From NCBI GenBank assembly GCA_047921075.1, contig JBLRWS010000004.1:9598-73597 (forward strand): a stretch of 64,000 nucleotides of DNA. The letters are read 5' to 3'. Positions 9,578-18,960 of the stretch are shown piece by piece. The notes beneath the pieces are model-generated. The model did no database searches. It saw only the letters and a program-made list of their open reading frames with translations, and was not told where the DNA came from. Made by a program: the position numbers and the translations under genes. The stretch's first letter is position 1. Each line of letters starts with the position of its first letter. The stretch is from JBLRWS01 sp047921075. Its GTDB lineage: Bacteria; Bacteroidota; Rhodothermia; Balneolales; Balneolaceae.

Positions 9578-9791
9578 GGTAAATATTGTTAGTTAGTGTA
9601 AAGATGGTTCTTCTGCTAACTGCAGAAAAATCAATTTGTTCGTAAAATAGTCACAAAACTATAAAGAAATGCATGCAATGATCACAACGCGTTATTTCTT
9701 TATCACAGAAGTGAAACAAATGCGGCATTCTACAGTACTATTCATTGGGTTTTAGGATGTTTCACCCAACAAAAAACAACGGACTACATCT
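9578..9791. promoter_or_regulatory. divergent promoter region with spaced inverted repeat
   Basis: 214 bp between two divergent genes. GTGAAACA at 9711-9718 and TGTTTCAC at 9758-9765 form a perfect 8 bp inverted repeat spaced by 39 bp and ending 26 bp before the ATG at 9792. This could be an operator or the base of an RNA stem. The rest is AT-rich with no other clear element. Confidence 0.35.
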
Positions 9792-10226
9792 ATGGCTTCA
9801 GCAGCTACATATTTAAAAAAAGTGATTCGCATCCTGATGCTATCCATTGCCGGATTACTCATCGTGTTGCCGTATGCCAGCCACACCGCAAACAGAGTAG
9901 CGGCACAATCCGTACAGCAAGATGAACAGCACATTACGGATCGTCAAGATGACGATATGGTTAACGGCTTTCGGTTGGATCAGAATTACCCCAACCCGTT
10001 CAACCCCGCAACCATTATCCGTTTTCAAATTCCCCAAACCGCTTCCGTCAGAATAGAAGTATTTGATATGATTGGTCGCCGGATAGCCGTACTTGCTGAC
10101 GGGACCTTTCAACCGGGTATGCATGAGGTTGAATTTAATGCCAGCCAGCTGAACAGTGGCATCTACCTTTATCGCCTGCAAACCGGAAACACCAGCCTGA
10201 TGCGGCGAATGACGCTGATTAAATAG
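9792..10226 (+). CDS. short exported protein consisting mainly of a T9SS type A sorting domain
   Basis: 144 residues. An N-terminal hydrophobic signal (about 10-30) is followed by a short Gln/Asp-rich linker. The rest (about 57-144) is the Por secretion C-terminal sorting domain: N-Y-P-N-P-F-N-P near the start, V-F-D-M-I-G-R, then L-N-S-G-I-Y-L-Y-R-L and a basic C-terminus. Such domains normally sit at the end of large secreted proteins and direct them through the type IX system, after which they are cleaved or used for anchoring. Here there is almost no cargo. It could be a minimal T9SS substrate, a decoy, or the remnant of a larger gene, but no upstream cargo-like frame is evident. Confidence 0.85.
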   Translation: MASAATYLKKVIRILMLSIAGLLIVLPYASHTANRVAAQSVQQDEQHITDRQDDDMVNGFRLDQNYPNPFNPATIIRFQIPQTASVRIEVFDMIGRRIAVLADGTFQPGMHEVEFNASQLNSGIYLYRLQTGNTSLMRRMTLIK

Positions 10227-10308
10227 CATAAGTCAGTCTCATAAAAAGGCGGCGGGACCCTACTCCATTCAATTCGCGCGTCATTTCCGGCAGTGCAATT
10301 CCTCTTCA

Positions 10309-11685
10309 CTACTCTGTTCTTTCCCGGATCTCTGCCAGGCGCTGTTCAATAAACTCTTTACCGAATAGCCGGCCATTTGCTATAACAACCTCAATGTGTG
10401 AGTGAAACGGAATGACCTCCAGCGGCGATGCACTCAATAGAACCAAGTCAGCCCTGTAGCCGGGTGCAATTCGGCCGGTTGATGACTCTTCCCCTACATA
10501 TTGAGCAACATTTGTGGTTGCTGTTTGCAGAGCCTCAGCCGGTGAAAGGCCTGCTCGTACAAGCAGCTCCAGCTCATGATGGCTCGAAAATCCGGGCGGA
10601 TTGAATACTTGCGGTGCATCGGCACCTAAAAGAATTCCGGCTCCCGATCGATGCAGCTCGGCTACCAGTGCGTCGCGAAGCTCCAGAAAGCGTCGGGCTT
10701 TTTGAGGATCATAATCCTCCTGCTGCCGAATGGAACGAACAAAATTAGCCCAGTTCTGTGCGGTTCCCGTTGCGATGTACTCCATTCCCGGCCGGTTTAA
10801 AAGGTCATCCACCGATACATCCGGATTAAAAATATGATCGAGCAGAGAATTGGTCGGTACATTCCAGATCCCGGCTTCTCGTGTTTTTTCGGCTACTTCG
10901 GATATGCGTTGTGGGTCGGCTTCATCCGTAAACGAGTACCCAAAATAGATGATTGAAGGCTCCGGGCGCTCTCCGTCGCTTCCCGCCAGATATTCGAGAT
11001 AACGATCCAGGTGGTCGATAGTTCCCTGCCGGGTTTCGAGTGTGCGAGGCAAACCCACATCAAACGAGACATGGCCTGCGTACTCCATGCCAACCCGGTC
11101 GGCCTCCTCCACGATGGTGTCAAAAATCTCCCGAGAAAGTCCCGGATGGAGTTTTAGAAGGTCGTATCCCGCTTCTGCTTGTTGCTGTACCCGCTCCCGT
11201 GCTTGCTCAGGGCTTGAAACGGAGTTCCCGCTGAATGAAGGTCCAGAGGTTATAATCCGGGGGGAGGCAAGATCGCCACGCGCTGCACGCTCACGCAGTT
11301 CCAGGTGCGCAGTCTGCCCCAGCATACCGCGTACGGTGGTTATCCCCTGCGATAGAAAAAGAAACAATACATCTTCCATCGCCTGCTCTCCTTGTTGAGC
11401 CGATGGAATATGAGCGTGCATCTCGGCCATCCCGGGGAGCACATAAAACGGGCCGTTGATGATAGTAGCCTGTTCCGGAACAGGAGCATTGGCCGCATCA
11501 CCCACCCACTCAATGAGGCCGTTTTGAATCACAATGGTCTGATTGCGAACAATTTCACCGGTCTCTACATCGGTAATGTGAACTTGTTGGAGCAGGAGGG
11601 GGGGATCGGAACTCGCATGCTGCGCGGCAAGAATCGGTACCGCAAGCAGGATTATGAGCAGGACTCCAAAATATCGTAGATACAT
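10309..11685 (-). CDS. exported amidohydrolase family metal-dependent hydrolase
   Basis: 458 residues with an N-terminal signal sequence (first 21 residues, ending L-A-A-Q). The amidohydrolase pattern is present: H90-A-H92 after the first strand, a Lys in L-L-K-L-H suited to be the carboxylated metal bridge, His in A-G-H-V and I-D-H-L, and the late Asp in L-G-A-D-A-P. The C-terminal strand pattern (G-R-I-A-P-G-Y-R-A-D-L-V-L-L) is typical of the imidazolonepropionase/prolidase-like subgroup. It probably hydrolyses an amide or cyclic amide outside the cytoplasm; the substrate cannot be told. It ends before an 82 bp gap, and the next upstream minus gene stops 36 bp before its start. Confidence 0.88.
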   Translation of the reverse strand: MYLRYFGVLLIILLAVPILAAQHASSDPPLLLQQVHITDVETGEIVRNQTIVIQNGLIEWVGDAANAPVPEQATIINGPFYVLPGMAEMHAHIPSAQQGEQAMEDVLFLFLSQGITTVRGMLGQTAHLELRERAARGDLASPRIITSGPSFSGNSVSSPEQARERVQQQAEAGYDLLKLHPGLSREIFDTIVEEADRVGMEYAGHVSFDVGLPRTLETRQGTIDHLDRYLEYLAGSDGERPEPSIIYFGYSFTDEADPQRISEVAEKTREAGIWNVPTNSLLDHIFNPDVSVDDLLNRPGMEYIATGTAQNWANFVRSIRQQEDYDPQKARRFLELRDALVAELHRSGAGILLGADAPQVFNPPGFSSHHELELLVRAGLSPAEALQTATTNVAQYVGEESSTGRIAPGYRADLVLLSASPLEVIPFHSHIEVVIANGRLFGKEFIEQRLAEIRERTE

Positions 11686-11721
11686 GGCAATCAGATTTGT
11701 TTAATGATTACCAAAACCTAC

Positions 11722-14160
11722 TCAATTTTCACTAATAATATCTACTGTTTTGGTTCTATAAAATGGAAGGCCTGTTTCAGTAATCCCTTCTACTACAATG
11801 CGGTATGTAGACGGCACATCATTCCCAAAAAATCGTACCTGCCCGCTCCCATCAGTCAAATCCACAATAGGGTTCCAATATAATGTGATTCGGTCATCTA
11901 CGGCATCGTGATCACGAGGAACGGAAATACCATATTCAGGCGAATAAAACTCCGCCGCGCGCTGATATCCCTGAAAAATTTCTGTAAAAAGACCTCTTTG
12001 TTCTATGACACCTCCGCCACGCCGTGTTCGAACGTACAATACACCACCGGCCGCTTCCACTCCAAATAGTGCGAGGTCTGCCGCCCTGCGAAACACATTG
12101 ATCGATTGGATATCGGTTGAGGTAAGTTGCAAGAGCTGATCTGGCGTGGTTTCAACTCCGTCGATAATGATTAACGGATCCGGGGTCCCTCCAAAAGATG
12201 AACCTCCGGTGTTAATCAAAATTCGGCTCGTCGGATCAACACGAACACCTGCCATTCTGTTTAGAACAGATGAAACGGGAAGATCGCGAAGGTGCGGTTC
12301 TTCATCCAAGTCCAAGCTTTGACTCTGACCGCCTGAAAATCTCAAATCACGTTCAAATTGATCTTCTCGCAATCGATCGGCGGTTACAACCACCTCTTCC
12401 AACTCACCCGACATTTGGAACTCTACAAACCGCTCGGAAGTAATCTGTGCATTTTCTGATCGTTCGGCCAATGGTGGCATTACATCTTCTTCTACATCTC
12501 TGTCTTCTAACGAAAATGAGAACAAGTGTGGGTTTGATTTCAACCTATTTTCGGGCAAATATTCGAACTGCGGGTCAATATTAACGTGAACATTATCGTT
12601 ACTACCCTGCCTTGTGGCTCGGATATTTATCGGTTGATTACCATAAAAATGAAAGCCTGTAACAGAAAAAATCCCATCTTCAACTGTGGTTGTAATCACC
12701 ACGTCATCACTTTCGCTTAACCCTGTAGATATCATTACATTCGCGTCCACAATAGGATTCCGACGAAATTGCGATTGTACACTCCCTGAAATAATGAGAC
12801 CGGTTTCAGGCATAGAAAAAAGATCTACTCCCTCAAAATTTACAAGCTCTTCCATATTGTAAGAGCGCCAACCTTGGGTGAGCATCAATAAATCAAGCTC
12901 CCGGGATCGATCTTCATTTAGCTCAAAATAGTAGCCGGGTTGCTCAATATATCCCCTGAGTTCTGATTCCAAAAACAACTGACTTACGATTGAGCCTCGA
13001 TACTCATTGAACGTAGATATTCGATCATCAAATACCGCAACACTGGCCGAAGCAGGGACTCGTGTACCATCGGTCTGCTCTACTGTTAGCGAAAGTTGCG
13101 CTTGGTCGCGACGCGCTATGGTTTCCGGTATATCTATACGTACTTCTTGAACATCTTCACTGTTTTTATTGAACACTAAACGCTCAGCAACAGGCAACCC
13201 CTGCTGGTTTAGCAACGTAAGGTGAATAATACCTGTAGGAAACATCTCTTGTGATAGAAAAGCAAAGCCTCTGCCACTCTCGAGCTCCACTGGTGCGGCG
13301 TAATACACCTCTCCCCGAACGTGCCCAAATAGGAGAAATGTCTGATCTTCCCCGCCGGACTGAACTCTGGCTGAATAGCCGCCATCTTGCTCTGTGATTC
13401 TCATTGTAGAGCCCTGCGTTCTCACCGTTGGCAAATTATAGGTTACTCCATTCACAATAGCGGAATAAGTAGACCCTGATTCAGGGGTAATCACAAAAGA
13501 CCCCATGCCTTTATGCTCGGTCTGAAACCGAGTAACCTCATTCCCCTGACCATCTACAATACGCCCTTCAATATCCACACCCAGGCCATCTGAACCAACG
13601 GCCTTTACACCAACTACAGACTCAATTCCCTGCACAAGACGTCCGCTCTCAGGTAGAAACTGCACATTGGCTACACCTTCTGTCGATTCATTGTTTGGCG
13701 CCTCCTGTTCAAGGTTGGCAATATCAATCGGTTTGGAAAACGTATAGCTGGGCCCAAAATTCAACGACCATGCCGAATACGCTTTTAACAAGTAGGTGCC
13801 TGTTTTCATATTCTGGTCAGCCAGCAGCAAACTCGCTTCAGCACGGCCGTCTTCCACTTTTACCGGAAACCTTTCCAGCACTGTGCCATCTTCATCGATA
13901 AGCTCCACATACAAAACTCCGCTTATCCCGGACAACAGGTTTCCCTGCCCGGCAGTCAGGTACGCCGACATCCAAACCCGATCGCCCACAAGGTACCAGT
14001 CGCGATCGGTATGCAGGTAGATACGTTCGCGCGGAAGATCTTGTTGAACGGCTCGGAAAAGCTGTAAAAATTCTATTTGAGCTCGTTGATCCTGACCTGA
14101 TGAGTTTGACGGCAGTGCGAGTAAAAGTGGAAACGAGAGTAATATTACTATTGTTTTCAT
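11722..14160 (-). CDS. MG2-domain protein with TonB receptor plug domain, no barrel (copy 1)
   Basis: 812 residues with a signal sequence ending near S-S-G-Q. The head contains a macroglobulin-like MG2 segment beginning R-E-R-I-Y-L-H-T-D-R-D-W-Y and further beta-sandwich units to about residue 390. A carboxypeptidase-regulatory-like unit follows (around I-S-G-S-V-Q), then V-V-V-T-A-D-R and a TonB plug domain (about 590-715, with P-L-I-I-I-D-G-V and G-V-E-A-A-G-G-V). After the plug only about 95 residues remain, so the outer membrane barrel of a true receptor is absent. Similar plug-containing A2M-like proteins occur in Bacteroidota; their role is unclear. A close paralogue lies upstream at 14590-17055. 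Base composition seems more AT-rich than the tam operon. Confidence 0.85.
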   Translation of the reverse strand: MKTIVILLSFPLLLALPSNSSGQDQRAQIEFLQLFRAVQQDLPRERIYLHTDRDWYLVGDRVWMSAYLTAGQGNLLSGISGVLYVELIDEDGTVLERFPVKVEDGRAEASLLLADQNMKTGTYLLKAYSAWSLNFGPSYTFSKPIDIANLEQEAPNNESTEGVANVQFLPESGRLVQGIESVVGVKAVGSDGLGVDIEGRIVDGQGNEVTRFQTEHKGMGSFVITPESGSTYSAIVNGVTYNLPTVRTQGSTMRITEQDGGYSARVQSGGEDQTFLLFGHVRGEVYYAAPVELESGRGFAFLSQEMFPTGIIHLTLLNQQGLPVAERLVFNKNSEDVQEVRIDIPETIARRDQAQLSLTVEQTDGTRVPASASVAVFDDRISTFNEYRGSIVSQLFLESELRGYIEQPGYYFELNEDRSRELDLLMLTQGWRSYNMEELVNFEGVDLFSMPETGLIISGSVQSQFRRNPIVDANVMISTGLSESDDVVITTTVEDGIFSVTGFHFYGNQPINIRATRQGSNDNVHVNIDPQFEYLPENRLKSNPHLFSFSLEDRDVEEDVMPPLAERSENAQITSERFVEFQMSGELEEVVVTADRLREDQFERDLRFSGGQSQSLDLDEEPHLRDLPVSSVLNRMAGVRVDPTSRILINTGGSSFGGTPDPLIIIDGVETTPDQLLQLTSTDIQSINVFRRAADLALFGVEAAGGVLYVRTRRGGGVIEQRGLFTEIFQGYQRAAEFYSPEYGISVPRDHDAVDDRITLYWNPIVDLTDGSGQVRFFGNDVPSTYRIVVEGITETGLPFYRTKTVDIISEN

Positions 14161-14589
14161 ACTTCAATGATATTTCTTCTTGCTGAGTCTTTCAAGTAGC
14201 TTTTTTAATTGCTGTGGGAAATTTTACCAACCCGACTATGATGACGCGCAACATCAAATGTTTGTTTCATGCTCTGCATTATTTTACAATTTTGTATGAG
14301 ATAGAGCATGAGCGCATCCAAGCTATCACTGTCTTCAAACGAGAAAAGTAACTATGGCCTTATATTATGTACGCTCTCATTGATGAAATCCCCACCTGGC
14401 CTGTATTGCTGATTAGGGTGAGATAAAAAAGCTTTGTAAAACCCGACATGTTTGCGTCAAACATATTTGAACCCCATTTATTACCACTCTGGGGTTCAAG
14501 GATCTTGGTTTAGGGCAAGGTTGTCTGTAGCAGAGGGCAAAAGCCTAACTTGAAAAACTACTCGTTTGATCATCCACCCTCTTACACTA
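14161..14589. other. 429 bp gap between the two MG2/plug paralogues, with two hairpins
   Basis: No gene seen. ATGTTTG at 14448-14454 and CAAACAT at 14458-14464 form a tight 7 bp, 3-base-loop hairpin. TTGAACCCC at 14467-14475 and GGGGTTCAA at 14491-14499 form a perfect 9 bp repeat right next to it. Neither has a good U-tract. They lie downstream of copy 2 and may end its transcript, stabilise its 3' end, or bind a regulator of copy 1. Confidence 0.4.
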
Positions 14590-17055
14590 TTATTTATTCA
14601 AGAGCGAAATACCCGGTGAGTTTGTAGTAAAAGTCTTCGTTTGGTAAAAAGGGCGGCCCTGCTCTGTTACCCCTTCAACAACTACCCGATACGTAGAAGG
14701 TAAATCGTTGGTGAAAAACGAAACATCGGCAACGCCATCCTCCACATTTAACATACCATCCCAGTATAGCGTAATTCGCTCATCAGGCTGCTCATGATCA
14801 CGGGAAACCATCGTCCCATATTCCGGTGAATAAAAGTTTACAGAAGACTGATAGCCCGCAAATATCGTTCGGGATACGTTTAAATCCGACGGAGGAATAC
14901 CTTCTCCGCTACGTGTACGTATCACCAAGACACCACCCGCCGCCTCTGTACCAAATATCGCCAGATCTGCACCGCGACGATAAACGGAGATTGTAAGCAC
15001 ATCGAATGCAGACATTAATAAGAATTCTTGTTGGTCGACAGGCACGCCATCCACATAGATTAACGGCGTGGAATCACCCCGAAATGAAGAGGTGCCGGTT
15101 TGTACCCGAATCTGATTTTGAGCATCAACGCGTACACCTAACAACTGATTGAGCAGAGACGATAATGGCAGGGTACCCAAGTGAGCATCCTTCATCAAGT
15201 TGATTTCCCAATTTGGCGGTACGGAGGTAATAAAGTCCATATTAGAATTCCAAAGGGGAGTTCGTTCTCCGGTCACAACAACCTCTTCAAGTTCCCCACT
15301 CATCTGAAATTCAATAAACTCCTCTGCACGCTCTTGTGCACTCTCGGCACGTTTATCCAGCACTTCTATCACGGCTTCTCCCATATGGGATTCCACAAGT
15401 AAGGAGTACTTGTGAGAATTGGGCTGGCGATCGTTTTCAGGTAAGTAGCCAAACTGATCGTCAATTTCAATGTGCACATTGTCCGAACCATTTTCACGGG
15501 TACCTTTGATTCGAATAACCTGATCGTTTTCAAAATGAAAACCGCTAACATAAAATCGCCCATTTTCATCGGTTTCGGTAATCACAACATCGTCCTCATC
15601 TCCTGATCCGGTTTCAATCATCACGTTCGCATTTTCCAGTGGAACCCTGCGGAATTGTGACTTCGCTGTTCCGGAAATAACCAGGCCTGTTTCCGGCATG
15701 GAAAAGAGATCAACACCCTCAAATTCTCGTATCTGATCCATATCATAGACACGCCAGCCTTGTGTCAGCATCAACAGATCCAACTCCTTTGAAGCATCGT
15801 AATCATCCGTAAAATAAAATCCAGGGTTTTCTACAGTGCCGGAAATATCCGATTCCAAATAAAATTGACTTATTATCGATCCGCTATCTGCCTTGTATCC
15901 TGTAATGCCATCATCAAATACGCTAACACTGGCTGTAGCCGCTTTCTGACCCGCCGGCAAACCCTCAATTTGAAACTCTATCTGTACCTGATCTCGCTGA
16001 CCATACGACTCTTCCATTGCAATCTCTACCGGCCGGCTGTCTGTGTCGTTCTTATTGAACACCAGGCGTTCTGCCACCGGGCCACCTTGCTCGTCCAACA
16101 GCGTCAGATGGACGACTCCGGTTGGAAACATCCCTTTTGATAAATACGCAAATCCCCGATTCTCGTTTAGCTCAATGGGTGCCGCGTAATAGATCTCCCC
16201 GCGTACGTGCCCAAATAACATCATTGATTCGCCAGGCGAAACTCCTGACGCAAATACCCTCGTCCCAAAATGATCGTCCTGATCACTTACCTGAAGCACA
16301 TAACCTCGTTCTTGCGCGGTTGGAAGTTCATATTCCACACCATCAATAACTGCGTGGTACTGTTGCCCCTCACGCGGAGTAAATCGAAACGATCCCATAC
16401 CTAAATGCTCCGTAGAAAAACGAAGTACCTCGTCACCGGACCGGTTCATTACCACACCCGTTACATTTTTGCCAAACCCATCGGGGCCAATTGCTTTTAC
16501 ACCTACTACCGATTCGATGCCCTGTATAAGATGCCCTCCTTCCGGCAAAAACTGAATATCCGCAGCTCCGCCGGCGATAGACTCTGCGGTAAACGGTCGG
16601 TCAAGATTAGCGACATCGATTGTTTTTTCGAATGTGTAGGTGGATCCAAAGTTCAACGACCATGCCGTATATGCCTTTAGTAAATAGGTGCCAGAACGCA
16701 ACCTTTCCGGAATCAGAATACTGGATTCTCCTCTGCCCTCCTCAAGCCGCACCGGAATTCTCTCCAATACTTTGCCATCGGGTGCAATCCACTCTACATA
16801 TAACACTCCACTAATCTCAGATTGTTGATGACTTGCTCCCGAGGTAACATATGCCGACATCCACAGACGATCTCCGGATATATACCAATCGCGATCCGTG
16901 TGTACATAGATTCGCTCACGCGGAAGATCTTGCTGAATAGCTCGGAACAATTGCAAAAACTCTACCTGCGATTGCTGGTTTTGGCTTTGTGATAACGGTA
17001 CCATTAATCCAGCCATTAAAACAACTGCGAGAATAGTGATAATTAATTTTTTCAT
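14590..17055 (-). CDS. MG2-domain protein with TonB receptor plug domain, no barrel (copy 2)
   Basis: 821 residues from the ATG at 17055, preferred over a GTG nine bases upstream because AGGTGA lies just ahead of it. The organisation matches copy 1: signal sequence, R-E-R-I-Y-V-H-T-D-R-D-W-Y at the MG2 start, A2M-like beta units, a CarboxypepD-regulatory-like unit near I-S-G-T-A-K, V-V-V-T-G-E-R, and a plug domain (about 625-725) with P-L-I-Y-V-D-G-V and F-G-T-E-A-A-G-G-V. It ends shortly after F-Y-Q-T-K-T with no barrel. The copies match along their full length with many substitutions, so the duplication is not recent. Function unknown; cell-surface binding or transport partner are guesses. 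Confidence 0.85.
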   Translation of the reverse strand: MKKLIITILAVVLMAGLMVPLSQSQNQQSQVEFLQLFRAIQQDLPRERIYVHTDRDWYISGDRLWMSAYVTSGASHQQSEISGVLYVEWIAPDGKVLERIPVRLEEGRGESSILIPERLRSGTYLLKAYTAWSLNFGSTYTFEKTIDVANLDRPFTAESIAGGAADIQFLPEGGHLIQGIESVVGVKAIGPDGFGKNVTGVVMNRSGDEVLRFSTEHLGMGSFRFTPREGQQYHAVIDGVEYELPTAQERGYVLQVSDQDDHFGTRVFASGVSPGESMMLFGHVRGEIYYAAPIELNENRGFAYLSKGMFPTGVVHLTLLDEQGGPVAERLVFNKNDTDSRPVEIAMEESYGQRDQVQIEFQIEGLPAGQKAATASVSVFDDGITGYKADSGSIISQFYLESDISGTVENPGFYFTDDYDASKELDLLMLTQGWRVYDMDQIREFEGVDLFSMPETGLVISGTAKSQFRRVPLENANVMIETGSGDEDDVVITETDENGRFYVSGFHFENDQVIRIKGTRENGSDNVHIEIDDQFGYLPENDRQPNSHKYSLLVESHMGEAVIEVLDKRAESAQERAEEFIEFQMSGELEEVVVTGERTPLWNSNMDFITSVPPNWEINLMKDAHLGTLPLSSLLNQLLGVRVDAQNQIRVQTGTSSFRGDSTPLIYVDGVPVDQQEFLLMSAFDVLTISVYRRGADLAIFGTEAAGGVLVIRTRSGEGIPPSDLNVSRTIFAGYQSSVNFYSPEYGTMVSRDHEQPDERITLYWDGMLNVEDGVADVSFFTNDLPSTYRVVVEGVTEQGRPFYQTKTFTTNSPGISLLNK

Positions 17056-17121
17056 GGCAATCACCTGTTTTTTTATAGAAAAAGAATAAGACGCACTGAT
17101 GCGTAGTAAGAATGTAATAAA

Positions 17122-17140
17122 AGTGTATTATATATACACT
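17122..17140. promoter_or_regulatory. palindrome upstream of MG2/plug copy 2
   Basis: AGTGTAT and ATACACT flank a 5-base AT loop, 67-85 bp before the copy 2 start. The position suits an operator or a stem near the promoter. The surrounding 17056-17306 region holds no gene. Confidence 0.3.
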
Positions 17141-17306
17141 ACAGAATCTCTATTGTTAGATAGCGTCCCCACGCCTTTTAATTATCACATATTTATGCGA
17201 TTTCTGTCACTTTTTTTTAACCCACCTGCACTATCTGTATACGTTGGTTGATTCTCGTTAAGCAGTACGGTCCATTTGTTTCGGATGATCGCCACTCGTT
17301 CACCCC

Positions 17307-18530
17307 TCAAACCCATGGACTCTGCCCCGAAGCCTGTGCAATTTTGGCGGCATCGATGGCGATGACCAGCTCCTCGTTGGTTGGAATCACCATTACCTCC
17401 ACCTCCGAGTTATCAGCGCTTATGGTGGCAATCTCTCCGCGGGGAGCCGATTCGTTTTTCTCTTCATCAAGCCGGATGCCCAGCCGGTCGAGGCCGCTAA
17501 GTGCCTGGCTGCGGATGGCCGGTGCATTCTCTCCGATTCCGGCTGTAAAAACAATGGCGTCGCAACCGTTTAGCGTGGCCATATACGATCCAATATATTG
17601 CTTCACTCTATGGCAAAATACATCGATTGCCTGCCGGCAGCGGCGGTCGCCCTGCTCCGCCTCGGCCATCAGATCGCGCATATCACTGGCGTATCCGCTC
17701 AGCCCCAAGAGTCCGCTGTGGCGATTCAACAGCGCATGGAGGCTGTTTAGCGGCAGCTCTTCTTTCTCCACCAGATAGAAGAGAATGGAGGGATCGATAT
17801 CTCCGCTGCGCGTTCCCATCACCAGGCCCGAAAGCGGCGTAAAACCCATGGAAGTATCCACCGATTTGCCATCTTTTATGGCGGCAATGGAGGCGCCATT
17901 CCCCAGGTGGCAGCTGATCACTTTAGAGCCCTCGGCGGGCCGGTCTTTCAACTTGTAGTAGCGGCGGCTTACGTAGTAATGCGACGTGCCATGGAAGCCG
18001 TACTTTCTGATTTTATACCGTCGATATAAACGGTTGGGAATCCCGTAGAGATACGCCTCCGGAGGCAGAGAGTGATGAAATGCGGTGTCGAATACGGCCA
18101 CATGCGGCTGATCGGGCAGCGCCTTTTTCGCCGCTTGTATGCCCCGCATATTGGGTGGATTATGCAGCGGTGCCAGGTCAAACGCCTGTTCAATGGCCTC
18201 CAGCACATCCTCATCAATCAGTACCGAATCCTTAAACATCTCCCCGCCGTGCACCACCCGATGGCCCACCGCCTCGATATCGTCGGGTGAGCTGATGAGG
18301 CGGTTATCGGGGTTCATCAGGTAGGAAAGCACTTGTTGCATCGCCTCGGTATGATTGGGAATCACGGCCGTCTCTTTGACCGGCTTTCCATCGGCCGGGT
18401 GATGTTTGATAATAGAGGTCACCGCCCCGATCCGCTCTACCAAGCCACGGCAAAGTTCCTGTTCCCCCTCCGTTTCTATCAGGTTGTACTTTACCGACGA
18501 ACTGCCGCAATTGATGACGAGTGTTAGCAT
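17307..18530 (-). CDS. ackA: acetate kinase
   Basis: 407 residues, usual for AckA. It starts L-V-I-N-C-G-S-S-S-V-K-Y, the first ASKHA phosphate loop, and carries F-D-T-A-F-H, the G-T-S-H segment, G-N-G-A-S and the late F-T-A-G-I-G-E-N segment, all typical of acetate kinase. It interconverts acetyl phosphate + ADP and acetate + ATP. No pta is adjacent; the gene stands alone, divergent from the cyclase gene. Confidence 0.97.
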   Translation of the reverse strand: MLTLVINCGSSSVKYNLIETEGEQELCRGLVERIGAVTSIIKHHPADGKPVKETAVIPNHTEAMQQVLSYLMNPDNRLISSPDDIEAVGHRVVHGGEMFKDSVLIDEDVLEAIEQAFDLAPLHNPPNMRGIQAAKKALPDQPHVAVFDTAFHHSLPPEAYLYGIPNRLYRRYKIRKYGFHGTSHYYVSRRYYKLKDRPAEGSKVISCHLGNGASIAAIKDGKSVDTSMGFTPLSGLVMGTRSGDIDPSILFYLVEKEELPLNSLHALLNRHSGLLGLSGYASDMRDLMAEAEQGDRRCRQAIDVFCHRVKQYIGSYMATLNGCDAIVFTAGIGENAPAIRSQALSGLDRLGIRLDEEKNESAPRGEIATISADNSEVEVMVIPTNEELVIAIDAAKIAQASGQSPWV

Positions 18531-18960
18531 GATTTTGAATGGTTAAACGGTTACAAACCCTGATGCTCACCGAAAGGTACGGTACCTGAAGCAGAAAGGC
18601 TTGATGCGCCGTTACTTTGTGGGGAGAGAGGCAATCACACACCGAGTTAATACCAACATTTAGCTTAATTACACCAAAGAGAAAAACAGATTCTCGGACT
18701 ACACCGGGGTATGGGTGTCGCTATTTTTATGGTTTTTCTGATCGTGTATTTACCTTCGAAATTTTGGGCGTTTACTGCGCTTTCATTCAATTTATCGCTT
18801 TTATAGATACAGGTGTGCCAACCCTAAATAGATTGCTTTTACCGAAACTCATTAGTATTATAGACGTTATCTATAATTATATTGCATTATCAGTACCTAT
18901 TTACTTCGTGCAAGGTTAATAATATCAGTTATTTACAGCGTATACCCGACGGGTTAATTC
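18531..18960. promoter_or_regulatory. 430 bp divergent region between ackA and the cyclase gene
   Basis: No convincing gene; one 100-codon frame here lacks coding character. The right half is very AT-rich. A perfect 8 bp inverted repeat, ATTATAGA at 18857-18864 and TCTATAAT at 18870-18877, lies 84 bp before the cyclase start. It could be an operator, and the AT-rich context suits a promoter. Confidence 0.35.

Noticed and set aside
14485..14505. GGGTTCAA segment resembling a tRNA T-loop
   Set aside because: No acceptor or anticodon arm can be built around it; it is one arm of a simple inverted repeat.
11722..17055. Full TonB-dependent receptors or a SusCD pair
   Set aside because: No barrel follows the plug in either copy and there is no SusD-like neighbour.
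18617..18919. 100-codon frame between ackA and the cyclase gene
   Set aside because: AT-rich, no recognisable domain, no ribosome binding site; treated as non-coding.
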